A stretch of 64,000 bases of DNA from Neurospora intermedia. Taxonomy: Eukaryota > Ascomycota > Sordariomycetes > Sordariales > Sordariaceae. Location of the stretch: contig BTPP01000002.1 of the NCBI GenBank assembly GCA_037102815.1, forward strand, positions 5,146,001 to 5,210,000. The letters are read 5' to 3'. The first letter of the stretch is position 1, and each line of letters begins with the position of its first letter. Both the position numbers and the translations under genes were made by a program. The notes beneath the pieces are model-generated. The model was not told the origin of the DNA and did not search any database. It worked only from the letters and a program-made list of their open reading frames with translations. This document shows, one piece after another, positions 49,801 through 58,572 of the stretch.

Positions 49801-50690
49801 CTGTTACTGCTGCTGTCGGTCTTCTCCCGCGGCGCATTGCTCGAATTCAGCATCACGGTGCTTTGCAGCTGGGCCGGCGGGCATGTGTCCCAGAAGTCAC
49901 CGCACTCAAAGCACTGGTCAATGCAGTCGCCTGACATGCGCGGCACGCTCGCCACATCGGTGCCTGTCCAGCCCACCGTTGAGAGATACGCGCACTGCAC
50001 GCAGCGGGTGCTAATGAGCGGCTCTACGTCGTCCAGCTTCACTTTTCCCAGCAGCTGGTTGCGCAGCGTCGGGCTTTCATTGAACTCGTTGGCGATTACA
50101 AACGCGGTGCGGAAATAGTCCTCCTGCGGCAGCCGGAACGCAGTGCCGTCAGCGCCGGGGATTACTGCGCAGGTGCCGTGCTTCATCCACTCGGACAGAA
50201 TGAAGCATTGCATAGTGTTGTTGAACTTTGCGTTTGTCGGCCAGAAGTAGTTGAGCAGGCCGTCAAAGGTCGTAAGGATTGTCTCGTTGAAGCCCTCGCC
50301 GTTCAGGCAGCCGTAGGGCTGGTTCTTTCCGCCAGTGCCGTCGACCGACCCAGGCCATAGACCGTGCAGCGTCCATTTGGCCGAGCCCGGTGCGAAGTTG
50401 TTGTTCTGCAGCGACAGCGTGTAGGCGTCGACGGGTATCAGCCCGGCCGGCTGGTGCCCCGAGTTGCATAACGAGTACGGCGGCGGCTTCTGCTGCAGCA
50501 CGCCGTGCTTGTCCAGGCTGGTGCAGCCGCGGTTCCACTTGAGGTTGCACGTATTGGCCTGGTAGTTGAGGGCGTTGAATTGCCTCAGTGGGATTGGGTT
50601 AGAGGAGCAGGCGTCTGACTTGCCGGAGCACGAGGCGGCCGCTGGGCAGACCAGAGCCAGCACCAACGCAAGTTGGGCGTGCCAGGTCAT
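46896..50690 (-). CDS. Secreted ribonuclease T2 - berberine-bridge FAD oxidase fusion
   Basis: One uninterrupted frame of 1264 codons from the ATG at 50690, chosen because it starts a clean signal peptide (MTWHAQLALVLALVCPAAAS); the upstream part of the frame lacks an ATG. Residues ~30-260 are an RNase T2 domain with both active-site boxes intact: KWTLHGLWP (His109) and EWMKHGTC (Glu167, Lys170, His171). Two W-G-[TS]-W-R beta-rich modules follow (~322-437 and ~485-585), then a Cys-rich linker (~588-612). From ~640 comes a PCMH-type FAD-binding domain with His785 in AGTGHEYN and Cys853 in GWCSTVGMVG, the two positions that hold bicovalent FAD in berberine-bridge enzymes, plus RGGGGSVWG. The C-terminal BBE segment (~1182-1228) contains NSYFSESSYVMHNW. 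It is probably a secreted glycoprotein cleaving RNA and oxidising an unknown substrate. Intronless. I know of no described enzyme with this architecture. Confidence 0.93.
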   Translation of the reverse strand: MTWHAQLALVLALVCPAAASCSGKSDACSSNPIPLRQFNALNYQANTCNLKWNRGCTSLDKHGVLQQKPPPYSLCNSGHQPAGLIPVDAYTLSLQNNNFAPGSAKWTLHGLWPGSVDGTGGKNQPYGCLNGEGFNETILTTFDGLLNYFWPTNAKFNNTMQCFILSEWMKHGTCAVIPGADGTAFRLPQEDYFRTAFVIANEFNESPTLRNQLLGKVKLDDVEPLISTRCVQCAYLSTVGWTGTDVASVPRMSGDCIDQCFECGDFWDTCPPAQLQSTVMLNSSNAPREKTDSSSNSNATASFPLLEFAMPAFMSSENTSPWEGTWRSFGAEEGGSGKFEFVQTFTDNVLTVTTDSPYPRTCTYERRGPKELVLRCGGDHLEDCLVQRLPDIGGLEAAFLACNHTGEPAPVSFYAAMDTKGCGNFLMFRCKASAAGCSFSPHAISASEPKTETKTQPESGFESDPKPSPVSHFQPGIVGAPPALLGSWRTLQVSSDYKEGLAQWNFTADGQASLRWPNYTSRAVQRYSVSHSDEDPSLVLLASASGAITTCRFHFQYQPVYSYAVLDCGSAGDNEEATQNTKWAMGRCNPCSAHCRYSCGPENDFCGAGSCDPAESVEAASIDALPALSDNKRVTLKDHDWCTPEDSGCWPTKTAIRKLEQELDPTLPRLGLRWHSYPDPQPAPVPMGSIDNQSFYGLGNAPQGLKALYYYEDIAEMQRPCFNQADPPAVYNTASDMCKAAVHQNEYRNWNPFIVVFPLNERHVVAALNFAARHRLCIATAGTGHEYNSRNSCPTGGILIRTILLKDKTFMPTWPEDSTLAPAGAFRFGAGSTFAEMHAFSKDYSRVISSGWCSTVGMVGFHLGGGHGPFAPSMGLGVDNVLEIEVLQVGRNTYGQPVVHKKIASRSHNPQLFWAMRGGGGSVWGVVLSITIRAHAVPDGGLSRVYMYQSGTFCPDDSSKFGYQWLRGMWNRFTAWQLSLNQKVSTQPGFFINTTLYSETRNLCSVTWEFKFEYFYAGGQAERDYIRFRDGLKDVLQTEAVQEDNYKSAYDYLVSMPADKFTLVPVNPLPAQHPPSDVATGSQNSVLVSRQALKTKFTSTMMDVLDICVKSLENPDKTSPDVSGYRCGFHYLYTSLTGNLGSTQPGDTAISPGFRSALMLWNARTLTTQQSNETVYKLGPNSYFSESSYVMHNWTARYWGEKAYEQLLGVKKAHDPGDHFWCHHCVGDNPDDAFGEPLGPVAQADVGDQPDAAAQAEFVEQEKL

Positions 50691-51913
50691 GTCTGTTTGA
50701 CGCTGCAAACTGGTTTATGGTGTTTGTTTGTTTGTTTGTTGAATCGATGGTTTTGGGTTTTTGGTCTTCTAATGCTGTCTGAGATGAGAGTTTGAGGACG
50801 GACATACTGACTCTTTATCTAAGACAGATATACTCGCTTCATGTTGGTGACTCGCCCCATCACAATCTCTATCCTTCTCAGCCATTGTGATATTTCCACA
50901 CACAGAGTCCATCTTCTCTGCCTAGAGCTCCAAGATGACGTTAGCTACTGCGGGCCGAGTCCAAAACTGTCAGAAGCGGCAGACTCGTGCAAGATGATGC
51001 TCAGTGGCAAGCTGAAACAGGGGGTCTAACACCAAATCATTGAAGAGAAGAAGTTCAGGTAGGTCGAGGCATCGTCATGTCAGGACGGCACGGTTCGTTA
51101 GCGTCAGTCGAGAACGTGGTCTATACTTCAGCAGTCAATATCACATACGGTAGTCCAGCCACCCCCTTTCGATCGAAAGATGCGGCCAAGGACGGAACTG
51201 AATACAGTAAGCATCCGCCGTCAGATTTACTAGTTAGAGCGCCTGCCAAGACCGGGGTAAGAACTCTAATTGAACCTTGCAACTCGGTCAGCCTTCATCA
51301 CGTCTTCCAGTTCGCCACGAATATCTCGACCTTACTGGAAACGGTGGTCAGCAGCTATCAATTACGCATTTCGGTATCTAGTACGCAATATTCAGACTAT
51401 CGAGATCCTTCAGCTCGCCATGAATATCTGAGTCATACCGAAAACAGAAGTCAGCCCTGCGTGACAAGTGATCGCTTATACATATCAATAATTGTGCCAG
51501 TGAGACTTTTTGCACAAGCCGTTCCTCATCACGCATGTCGGCTTTCAATAGTACGGGCAGTCCGGTTTCTAAGGCAAACTCACGAGGTCATCAATTTGAG
51601 CTCGCCACGAATATCTCAACCATGCTGAAAACAGTAGCCCACCTGTCGATACTTTCGCGTCTCTATTGCAGACTAAGGGAGAAAGAGAATGTCGGCAACG
51701 TTCTTGTGTATCTCCTTATGTCATTCCAAGATGCATGTGGTTTTACCTTTCCTTTCTGCTCACAAAGGTGCTACATGTCATGAAAACATAAAGAGGATGC
51801 CCCAGACCAGTTGACATCGAACGACAAGTGAGGTAAACAGATGACATCGAACCGAACCAAACCCTTTGCTTCACTTCTAAAATACACCACGAAGTGTGAT
51901 CCCTGCTTCCATC
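50691..51913. promoter_or_regulatory. Divergent intergenic region of two flavoenzyme genes
   Basis: 1.2 kb between two start codons facing away from each other (RNase-oxidase fusion leftward, GMC oxidase rightward). It presumably carries both promoters. It contains TTTG units near 50725-50740 and three copies of a degenerate ~36-bp repeat between 51309 and 51636. The longest open frame (51077-51628) does not look like a protein. Confidence 0.5.
51309..51636 (+). repeat. Three spaced copies of a degenerate ~36-bp motif
   Basis: Copies at 51309-51342, 51412-51447 and 51599-51636 share CTCGCCACGAATATCT followed by a looser ACCATGCTGAAAACAG half. All lie in the same orientation in the shared promoter region. 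They may be regulator binding sites or decayed transposon pieces; the sequence does not decide. Confidence 0.7.
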
Positions 51914-53989
51914 ATGAACACCGAAAGCCTCCCAGACTACCTGACCATCCCAGGGAAAACGATCCCTAGCTTCCACTGCCGCGTTGGAAAAAATCATAAT
52001 GATCGCCAGCCTCAGAGAGCCAACATTTACGGCTACCCTGTGCCTAGCGTGCAGGCACCTACTTCCACGTCGGTTATGGCCCTTGACTACTTTGCGAGGT
52101 ATGAAGCAATAATTATACTTTGGTTTGTGAAAACAAGTAGTTTTTTCTGGTTCTGACCTTGATGTTCACCCTTAGTGACCAAACCTGGGGGAATATCCTG
52201 GCCCATGGAGACTTTGATTACATCGTTATCGGTTCGGGCTTTACTGCTCTCGCATTCATTCAGAAGGCACTCGATCTCGACCCGTGTGCCAAGATTCTTT
52301 GCTTGGAGCGTGGAGGTAAGTATTTCGCTGTTAGTTCCCCCTATACCGTCATATCAATGCCGTCGTTTAATGCTTCAATTTGTTACACAGGGTTTTGGCT
52401 CCCTTCCCACTTTCAGAACCTGCCAATTCCTTTCAAGATGGTTCTGGGCGGGCCTTCCGAGACATTCCCCTGGACCCTTTCACGTAAGACCTTTGAGACC
52501 AAGGAGCTCAAGTTCTGCCACGGGTCTTGCCCATTTTTCGGTGGCCGGTCGACATTCTGGTCCGCCTGGAGCCCGAGGCCGAAGCCATACCTCATGCGTG
52601 ACTTTCCCGAGTCCATGAAGGAGACTGCTTCACACGAGCAATTCTGGAAAGAGGCCAAGGAACTCTTGAATGTCACACCGGCCGCTCAGATCAATGATGG
52701 CGTCTTTGGAAGCCTGCAGACTGCCATTGATTGCATTCTCGAACGCTCGGTTTGCAAGATTCCCACTGCCGACTATGCTGAGTCGGCCCCCCTTGCTGTC
52801 GGACGACGCAGCCCAACTTCTCGTCTGCGATTCAACAAGTTTTCTGTCCCCGGCCCTCTTCTCGGCATCTTGGAACGACAGAGGCAGCTGGCCAAAACCA
52901 ACCAGGGAGCGCCTTTGGAAATCATGGTTGAGTGTGCGGCAACAAGCATGGCTAAAGGCGACGACGATGATTTTGTCCGTGTTATCGAAACCAGCAAGGG
53001 CACTTTGTCGTGGACTGGCAATAAGACCAGGATCATTCTCTGTGCTGGAGCCATTCCCAACGCCACCATGTTGCTGAACTCTTTCGAAAGCTGCCGTGAC
53101 ACCGTCGGTAAGAGGCTTACCGGCCACTTTGTGACACACATCTCAGCAAGATGCCCTGTGAAGAACATCAAGGGCTGGAAGAAGGAAGACACGCTCCAGA
53201 TGGCTGCTGCATACGTGGCTGGCAGGGATCCCAAGAGCGGCCTACAGTATCACGTCTCGGTCACAGCGCTGAATAGCCCCAACCCGAAAGACGATGCAGA
53301 GGACGCGGCGCGCGAGTGTCCAGACTATGCTGCTGCGGCGACGCTTGATCAGCTGATAGGTTCTGAGGATTACGTTGTGTTTGGTATGATGAAGCCGCCA
53401 GCCGCCCCTTTTGCAAGAGAGGATTATTTTATTCGAAGGCTAACCTAGCACTGTTCTGTTTTACCTAGTCTGCTCGGCCCTTGGCGAGTTCAGCGAGAAG
53501 AACCCCAAGAATCATGTCACGCTTAACAAAGGCACCGACCCGACTTGCAACGTCACGCTACAATACACCTTGACCGACGACGATTATGCGTGCTGGGACG
53601 TGATGGACACGGCCACCTACGACACCATCAAAGAAATGGCGGGTGGCGGCGATGATGATGAGGAGCACGAGTCGAGCAGCATCGAATGGTGGGATGAGAC
53701 AAGTCATGGCTGGAGCAAGACGAAGCCAGCAGTCGACACCATTCGTATCCCTGGTGTGGTTCACGAATCCAGCACTTGTTTTATGGGACCCAAGGAATTG
53801 GGTGGGTCCGTGGATGAACTTTATCGTCCTCATGGAATTGAGAATGTTCACGTCACGGGGGCTGCGCTTTTCCCAACGGCGGGCAGTTGGAATCCTACCA
53901 TGACTATGTGTGGATATGCTCAGGACTTGGCGAGCAAGCTGTATGAGCTGAAGGTCGGGTCGGATTGTGAGGCGTCAGATTGTAAGTAA
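51914..53989 (+). CDS. GMC-family FAD oxidoreductase, pyranose-2-oxidase-like (612 aa)
   Basis: Exons by eye are 51914-52098, 52176-52315, 52391-53383 and 53469-53989 with GT-AG introns of 77, 75 and 85 nt, giving 612 codons. The FAD dinucleotide motif is DYIVIGSGFTALAF (G81-x-G83-xx-A86), followed by ERGG. FGGRSTFWSAWSPRP aligns with the flavin-linking loop of pyranose 2-oxidase, but the linking His position is Phe164, so FAD should be non-covalent. The C-terminal HESSTCFMG (His538) and GSWNPTMTMC (Asn581) supply the family's catalytic His-Asn pair with normal spacing. No signal peptide is seen, so it is probably intracellular. The substrate, perhaps a sugar or polyol, is unknown. A strong GTAAGT donor overlaps the stop codon, so an extra 3' exon is possible. 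Intron 2 is a multiple of three with no stop. Confidence 0.88.
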
Positions 53990-54368
53990 ATCTTGTCAGG
54001 TACTAGTAATGCCTGTTGGTTTACATAAAGGTACCAAGTCCGATCAGCAATTGGATCAAGATGATGAAGGTGGTGAGTTACCTATGTATACAGTACTGGG
54101 AACCTGCACTCTTCGATATTGGATATTAGGTCCAGGATTAAATGCAAAAGTCACATTGGCTCAGATTAAAACGTCCCATGTTGGTTTGGCATCCAATTTT
54201 GTATGCCCTGTAAGCGAACTAACATAGATATAGTCTGCTGAGTAGCTAATCTAACGAACGAAAGAATGACTACCGCGAAGGCGGTTATAAAGAAAAGTGA
54301 CCCAATAATGAAAACCTCAACCAGCAAACAAAGCTTGACGTCCTCTTCCTGATACCATTCCCCTCATT
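53990..54368. other. Spacer between convergent genes
   Basis: 379 bp between the GMC oxidase stop and the end of the next minus-strand locus. It may include an alternative last exon of the oxidase, because an open frame continues to 54227. Otherwise nothing recognised. Confidence 0.4.
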
Positions 54369-55394
54369 CTATCTCCGCAGCGCCGCCTGTCCACCAAGAA
54401 CAGCCGAACTCGAGACCGAATCCTCTGTCAATCCGGTAGTAGTAGTCGTTCCATGAGACCCCGCAAGATCCGCCTGGCGGACTCTCGGGGCGGATCGATC
54501 TTTCTCCGCGGCTTTCACAGCTTGACTAATAGATCGCGGGAGTATTGTTCGCAAATACCTCTCCATCGCTTCTGCGCTGGTGATTCCTAGATCAGGCCCA
54601 AGAACATCCAAATAGAAAGGACTGTGCATCTCCTCTACTACAGCGGCGGCGGCGGCGGTGGTGCGTTTCTCGACTTCTTCCAGTTGTTTTTGTCCAGTCT
54701 TGGCCTCGCCTTTCATGAGGAGGTCCTTGAAGCGGTGACAGTCTAGAACGCGGCACGCAATGATAAAGATTCTCTTGACTGCTTCTATTCGGGCGTCTTT
54801 GGTCGTTTTGGTGGTTGTTGTGGAGGTTTGGGATTGGTCCTAATAGAAAACGGCACGCGTTAGATTTTTGTGTTATGGACTTAGAAGGTAGGTACCTTGG
54901 TAAAGGTAGGTACCTAGGTAAAACGTACTACGATCTCAACATCCCTGCCTTCGGCCAGATACTTGGAAACGTAGGTGAGTTTATCGGTCCAGCGAGATAC
55001 TAAAGTATGGAAAGTATGTCACCCTTTATCAGCTAGCCGCTCCTCGAATCCGCAGGGTGTTTGAGAGTCATGTCAATTTTCTTACATGCTTCCAGAGCAT
55101 TGCAAAGCTCAGTGACAGTCTGAGTGAGGAACATATAACTGTATTGCCCATTTCCCTGCTGCTTCCATTGGTTTTCATTTTGGAGAAGCGGTTCACATTC
55201 CAGGTAGGTGGCGTACCACTTGTTCCACTCGGTCTGGCAATCAGCTAACTTTCCGGCCAAAATTTCCCACGTGCACTTTTTTTTTCGGTGTTGTTGGAAT
55301 TCGTCGGCGGCAAGGACTTGAGAGATGCAATGAGCGAATCGAATAATCCGGACTCGATGGGCTCGATGACGTTCAAGAGCTCGTGGTATGACAT
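54369..55394 (-). CDS. Hypothetical protein, gene structure unresolved (possibly decayed)
   Basis: I do not recognise the protein. Two coding-like blocks exist on the minus strand. Block 1 starts at the ATG at 55394 (MSYHELLNVIEPIESGLFDS...) and runs to an A9 run at 55285-55277. The protein-like continuation (TWEILAGKLADCQTEWNKWY, to 55033) is in the -1 frame, so one base is in conflict there. Block 2 opens after a good acceptor (TTCTATTAG) near 54840 and runs to a stop at 54369, with helical, Ala/Glu-rich sequence and a Ser/Thr-rich tail. A GTAAGA donor near 55102 could splice to that acceptor, but phase fits only the other frame. It could be an assembly indel, a pseudogene or a wrongly guessed intron. 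No known domain. Confidence 0.35.
54885..54922. repeat. Direct repeat of AAGGTAGGTACCTNGGT
   Basis: Two near-identical 17-base copies in a row inside the presumed intron of the hypothetical locus. The same GGTAGGTACCTAGGTA word family recurs elsewhere in intergenic DNA of this window (for example near 446-460, 5370-5384, 13122-13135, 56085-56210). Confidence 0.7.
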
Positions 55395-56201
55395 GTTGGC
55401 CCGCTTTGAGAGGGTTCGTGCTTTTGTGTCTATCTGTCAAGGATGGGGGGATTTTGAGGTTTTGGAAGAATGAGCAGAATGAAAGGTGGATAGATGATGT
55501 TGAGCGAGGAAATAAAACTCTCATGCTTTGCAAGTGGGCTTAGTGCCTCTTATACCTATTTTCCGAGTTCGGCCATACCTTCGTTGCTCACAAGACGTGT
55601 AGAATAACGGTAACCTGCATTTCGAATTAATCAACACGGACATAACCGCCTTCGCTGTAGTTATTATTTCGTCTGTTTTGTCGACTGTTAAATTTCGACA
55701 GTTTCTGTTGGACCGGCGACCAACGACCCGTAACGGAAAATAGTCATGGGCGGCTGCCATTGAGTGGATTGCAGCTAACTGCACCGGGAATCCTCCAACC
55801 AACGGTTGAAGTTATTGCACTTTGAACATGAGAACTCGAGAGTCTGTGAACTTGTGAAGAGCCGAGACATCTACTGATGCCAAATAGGCAGGATATTCGA
55901 GGAAGAAGTTGACAAACTACAAGTCACGCAGTCTGCGGAAGAAGTCAGTTGCTAACGGCATGGCTAGCACTTTCCGAGCCAACCGGCTCAGGCTTCAGGG
56001 AAGGACAAACAAGGGAGACCATCTTCAAGAGCCAACATGCTCAAGGACAAAGCAAACAAACAGTACGAGCAATCAAGCAGACATACTTACCTAGCCTAGC
56101 TACTACCTACCATCTCACTGTGTACAGGTACCTAGACCTACCTCTCATGACAGTACGTAACCTTGGCGAACTCTATGTTCCTCGGCCCTTACAAGACCTA
56201 C
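55395..56201. other. Spacer, no gene recognised
   Basis: About 800 bp between the hypothetical locus and the end of the ankyrin gene. It contains several TACCTACC-type words (56085-56210). Nothing else recognised. Confidence 0.45.
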
Positions 56202-57857
56202 CTACCTACGTACGGCACCTTCATCATGCCTGGGCTCAGCTTGTTCTTTCGACGCAAAGTACCTCATAAGCACATCAAAAATATCAGTCGCGCCGGTACG
56301 GCCGGCCCATTGAAGCGGTGTCAGTTCCCAGTCCTCGTACGCCTGCAAATGACGATCCTCGGCCCACCTAGTCAACTGGGGAACAAGCTCAGCCATCCGA
56401 TGCCCCCAGGCACCTGACAGAAACGACGTGAAGATGGGAGAGCAGTATCGAAGCACACTTGCTTCTGCGTCGACGGGCGTGCCTCTTGCAATTAGTTCCT
56501 CCGCGAACGCTCCTACCCCGGTCCTCTCTTCTTCAGTGGCGTCAACGTCGCGGACGGTAGCGAGAGCATGCAACGGAGTCCATCCTTCGTCCGTTATCAC
56601 TTGGGCGCTGGCACCACGCTCGAGCAAGAGGCGGGCTACCGCGAGCCGCGCAGCTGTCTGTCCTTTGTTGTAGCTTTTGGCCGGGGTCAGCACACAGAGC
56701 AAGGGCGTCCACTTGTTGGCATTTGCTTGGTCGGCATCTAGACCTTGGTCGAGCAGATACTCGACAGTTTCTCCGTTCCCGGCAGCGGCAGCATAGTGTA
56801 ACAGAGACTCCCCGAACTGGTTGAGCTGGCGCACGGCGCTGGAGGTATCCACGCAGTATCCCAGACATGTTCGAAGCACGTTAGGTGTGCCGGTGTCCGC
56901 AAGCAGGTGGAGAGGCGTGACCTTTTCGTTGTCAGGGGCGTCGGGCAATGCGCCATGTTGGAGAAGGGTCTGGAGGGCCTCTAGGTAGTCCCAGTTTTGT
57001 CTATTGAAGTTTGCAGCGACTCTGTGAAGGACCGTTTGGCCGTAGCCGTTCTTTGCGTTGGGATCTACACCATTTTCGAGGAACAACTTTAGAAGGTCGA
57101 TCTGGGTGAAGGATTCGTGGATGGGCAAGGATTTCTGATTTTTGAACGGCCGGTTGACGTCTGCGCCGGCATTGAGAAGTCGATGCACGAGGCGGATCTG
57201 GTGGTCCCGGTTGAGAGGTTCTCCGTTACGCGTCTGCACAGGTATCCCATTTGCGTGGTCGCGGCCGTGGATGGCGACTGCGGCTTCTAGGGCACATTGA
57301 ATGTCGTCACTTTGATAGTGGAACTTGGCTAGCAACAAGGCGACCACGTCGTCATGCCACACGGCAGCCGCTTGGAAAAGGCTTGTTTGTCTCTCAAGAC
57401 TGGACCAGCCGTCGTAGAGGTCGAGGAAGTCGGCGACCAGATGCGCATGTCCGTTATAAGCAGCAACCACGAGACAGCTCGGCATGGCTTCGGACGGCTG
57501 TCTCCGGCTAGGGGAGTGGAATCGGCCCTGGGGACCAACCACGTTCCACAGGAGGCGAGCAATGTCGCGCTGGCCATACTCGGCGGCGACTTGGAGAGGC
57601 GAGTAGCCTGGATCACAAGCTTGACGAAGATGCGTCGGATCAACGCCGGCGTCAAGCATCATGCGCACGGCGGCTTCTTGTCCTCGGTAGACAGCCTCGC
57701 AAAACACGTCGGCCATAGCGCCCTGCAGATCCGACATGGCCAAGTCGGCGTTGGCATCAGACGCGATCTCGTTCCTCCAGATCTGCAACATGGCTTCAAT
57801 TGACTCCAAGTCGCCGTGTTTGCTGTAGTGACGAGATGCGTCGAAAAAGGAAACCAT
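56202..57857 (-). CDS. Ankyrin-repeat protein (551 aa, intronless)
   Basis: Single open frame from an ATG in a near-perfect Kozak context (GCCACCATGG). About ten ankyrin units are visible. The clearest are at ~50-75 (EAVYRGQEAAVRMMLDAGVD), ~84-105 (YSPLQVAAEYGQRDIARLLW), ~222-236 (LVHRLLNAGADVN), ~272-305 (GQTVLHRVAANF...LLQHGALPD), ~312-330 (VTPLHLLADTG), ~349-376 (ESLLHYAAAAGNGETVEYLL), ~382-420 and ~424-465 (EGWTPLHALATV). No other domain, signal peptide or membrane segment is seen. Such proteins are protein-binding scaffolds; the partner is unknown. Some units are irregular, with insertions around 195-220. A GTAAGT donor-like site lies ~90 bp upstream in the leader, but no acceptor before the ATG was found. 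Confidence 0.9.
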   Translation of the reverse strand: MVSFFDASRHYSKHGDLESIEAMLQIWRNEIASDANADLAMSDLQGAMADVFCEAVYRGQEAAVRMMLDAGVDPTHLRQACDPGYSPLQVAAEYGQRDIARLLWNVVGPQGRFHSPSRRQPSEAMPSCLVVAAYNGHAHLVADFLDLYDGWSSLERQTSLFQAAAVWHDDVVALLLAKFHYQSDDIQCALEAAVAIHGRDHANGIPVQTRNGEPLNRDHQIRLVHRLLNAGADVNRPFKNQKSLPIHESFTQIDLLKLFLENGVDPNAKNGYGQTVLHRVAANFNRQNWDYLEALQTLLQHGALPDAPDNEKVTPLHLLADTGTPNVLRTCLGYCVDTSSAVRQLNQFGESLLHYAAAAGNGETVEYLLDQGLDADQANANKWTPLLCVLTPAKSYNKGQTAARLAVARLLLERGASAQVITDEGWTPLHALATVRDVDATEEERTGVGAFAEELIARGTPVDAEASVLRYCSPIFTSFLSGAWGHRMAELVPQLTRWAEDRHLQAYEDWELTPLQWAGRTGATDIFDVLMRYFASKEQAEPRHDEGAVRR

Positions 57858-58572
57858 GGTGGCCGGCGGTATCGATGTTAGTTTGGTGAAGTTGATGTAC
57901 GGGAATTGGATGAATGGTTGAGAACCTTAAGAGGTAACTTACCTGAGGAAGGAGGACGAGGAGTGGCTTGCGTTACACGGCACTTGTATACCTCTGCTGA
58001 AGCTATGTAGATACCCGTAACGGGCTGTAACTAACAGAAACCCTACCGAACTTGCAGGGAGTTTGATAGTACCTAAGGCGGCCCAAGTGCGGTACAATGG
58101 TATTACATAAGATACAGCCCCACTTTCAACTACCCTCATCGGCTCTTCCTCTTTGCACACGCTGCCCGATATTCGTCCATGCTTCCTTCCACTTCTCATC
58201 TTACTCTTGGATTTCTTTTTATTTTTTTAATGCCGTAGAGGTTCTTTCTTAAATTCTCTCTCCCCTCATTGCCTTCGATCCACACTTCCGCCCTTGACCA
58301 CGAAATGAAAGGAACCCTTCTTGTGGCTCGCACCCTCCTTGATGCCATTGATTGATATCTCTCCCCGTCAAAACTCGGTCTTAACCCCATGCGGCGCGCA
58401 TACATACACACGCACCGGGCCCTGATATGGCACCTCGTTTTAATTGAGCTGGTGAATTTTACTCGTCTACGACAACCATTGCCCTCAATCCCTGCAATAC
58501 CAGGCCATCAGACACCGGGGCCAAGGTGAGTAAAGATAACACGCAGAGAGGACACAGCTGTCGTTCCACGGA
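57858..58572. other. Spacer, no gene recognised
   Basis: 715 bp between the ankyrin gene's start and the end of the first LysM gene. It presumably holds the ankyrin promoter and leader and the LysM 3' untranslated region. Confidence 0.45.

Noticed and set aside
51077-51628. 183-codon plus-strand frame in the divergent promoter region
   Set aside because: Spans the three promoter repeats, has no domain and unlikely composition for a protein.
55234-55276. A 26-nt GT-AG intron that would restore the frame of the hypothetical gene
   Set aside because: Shorter than any plausible fungal intron; a one-base conflict is simpler.
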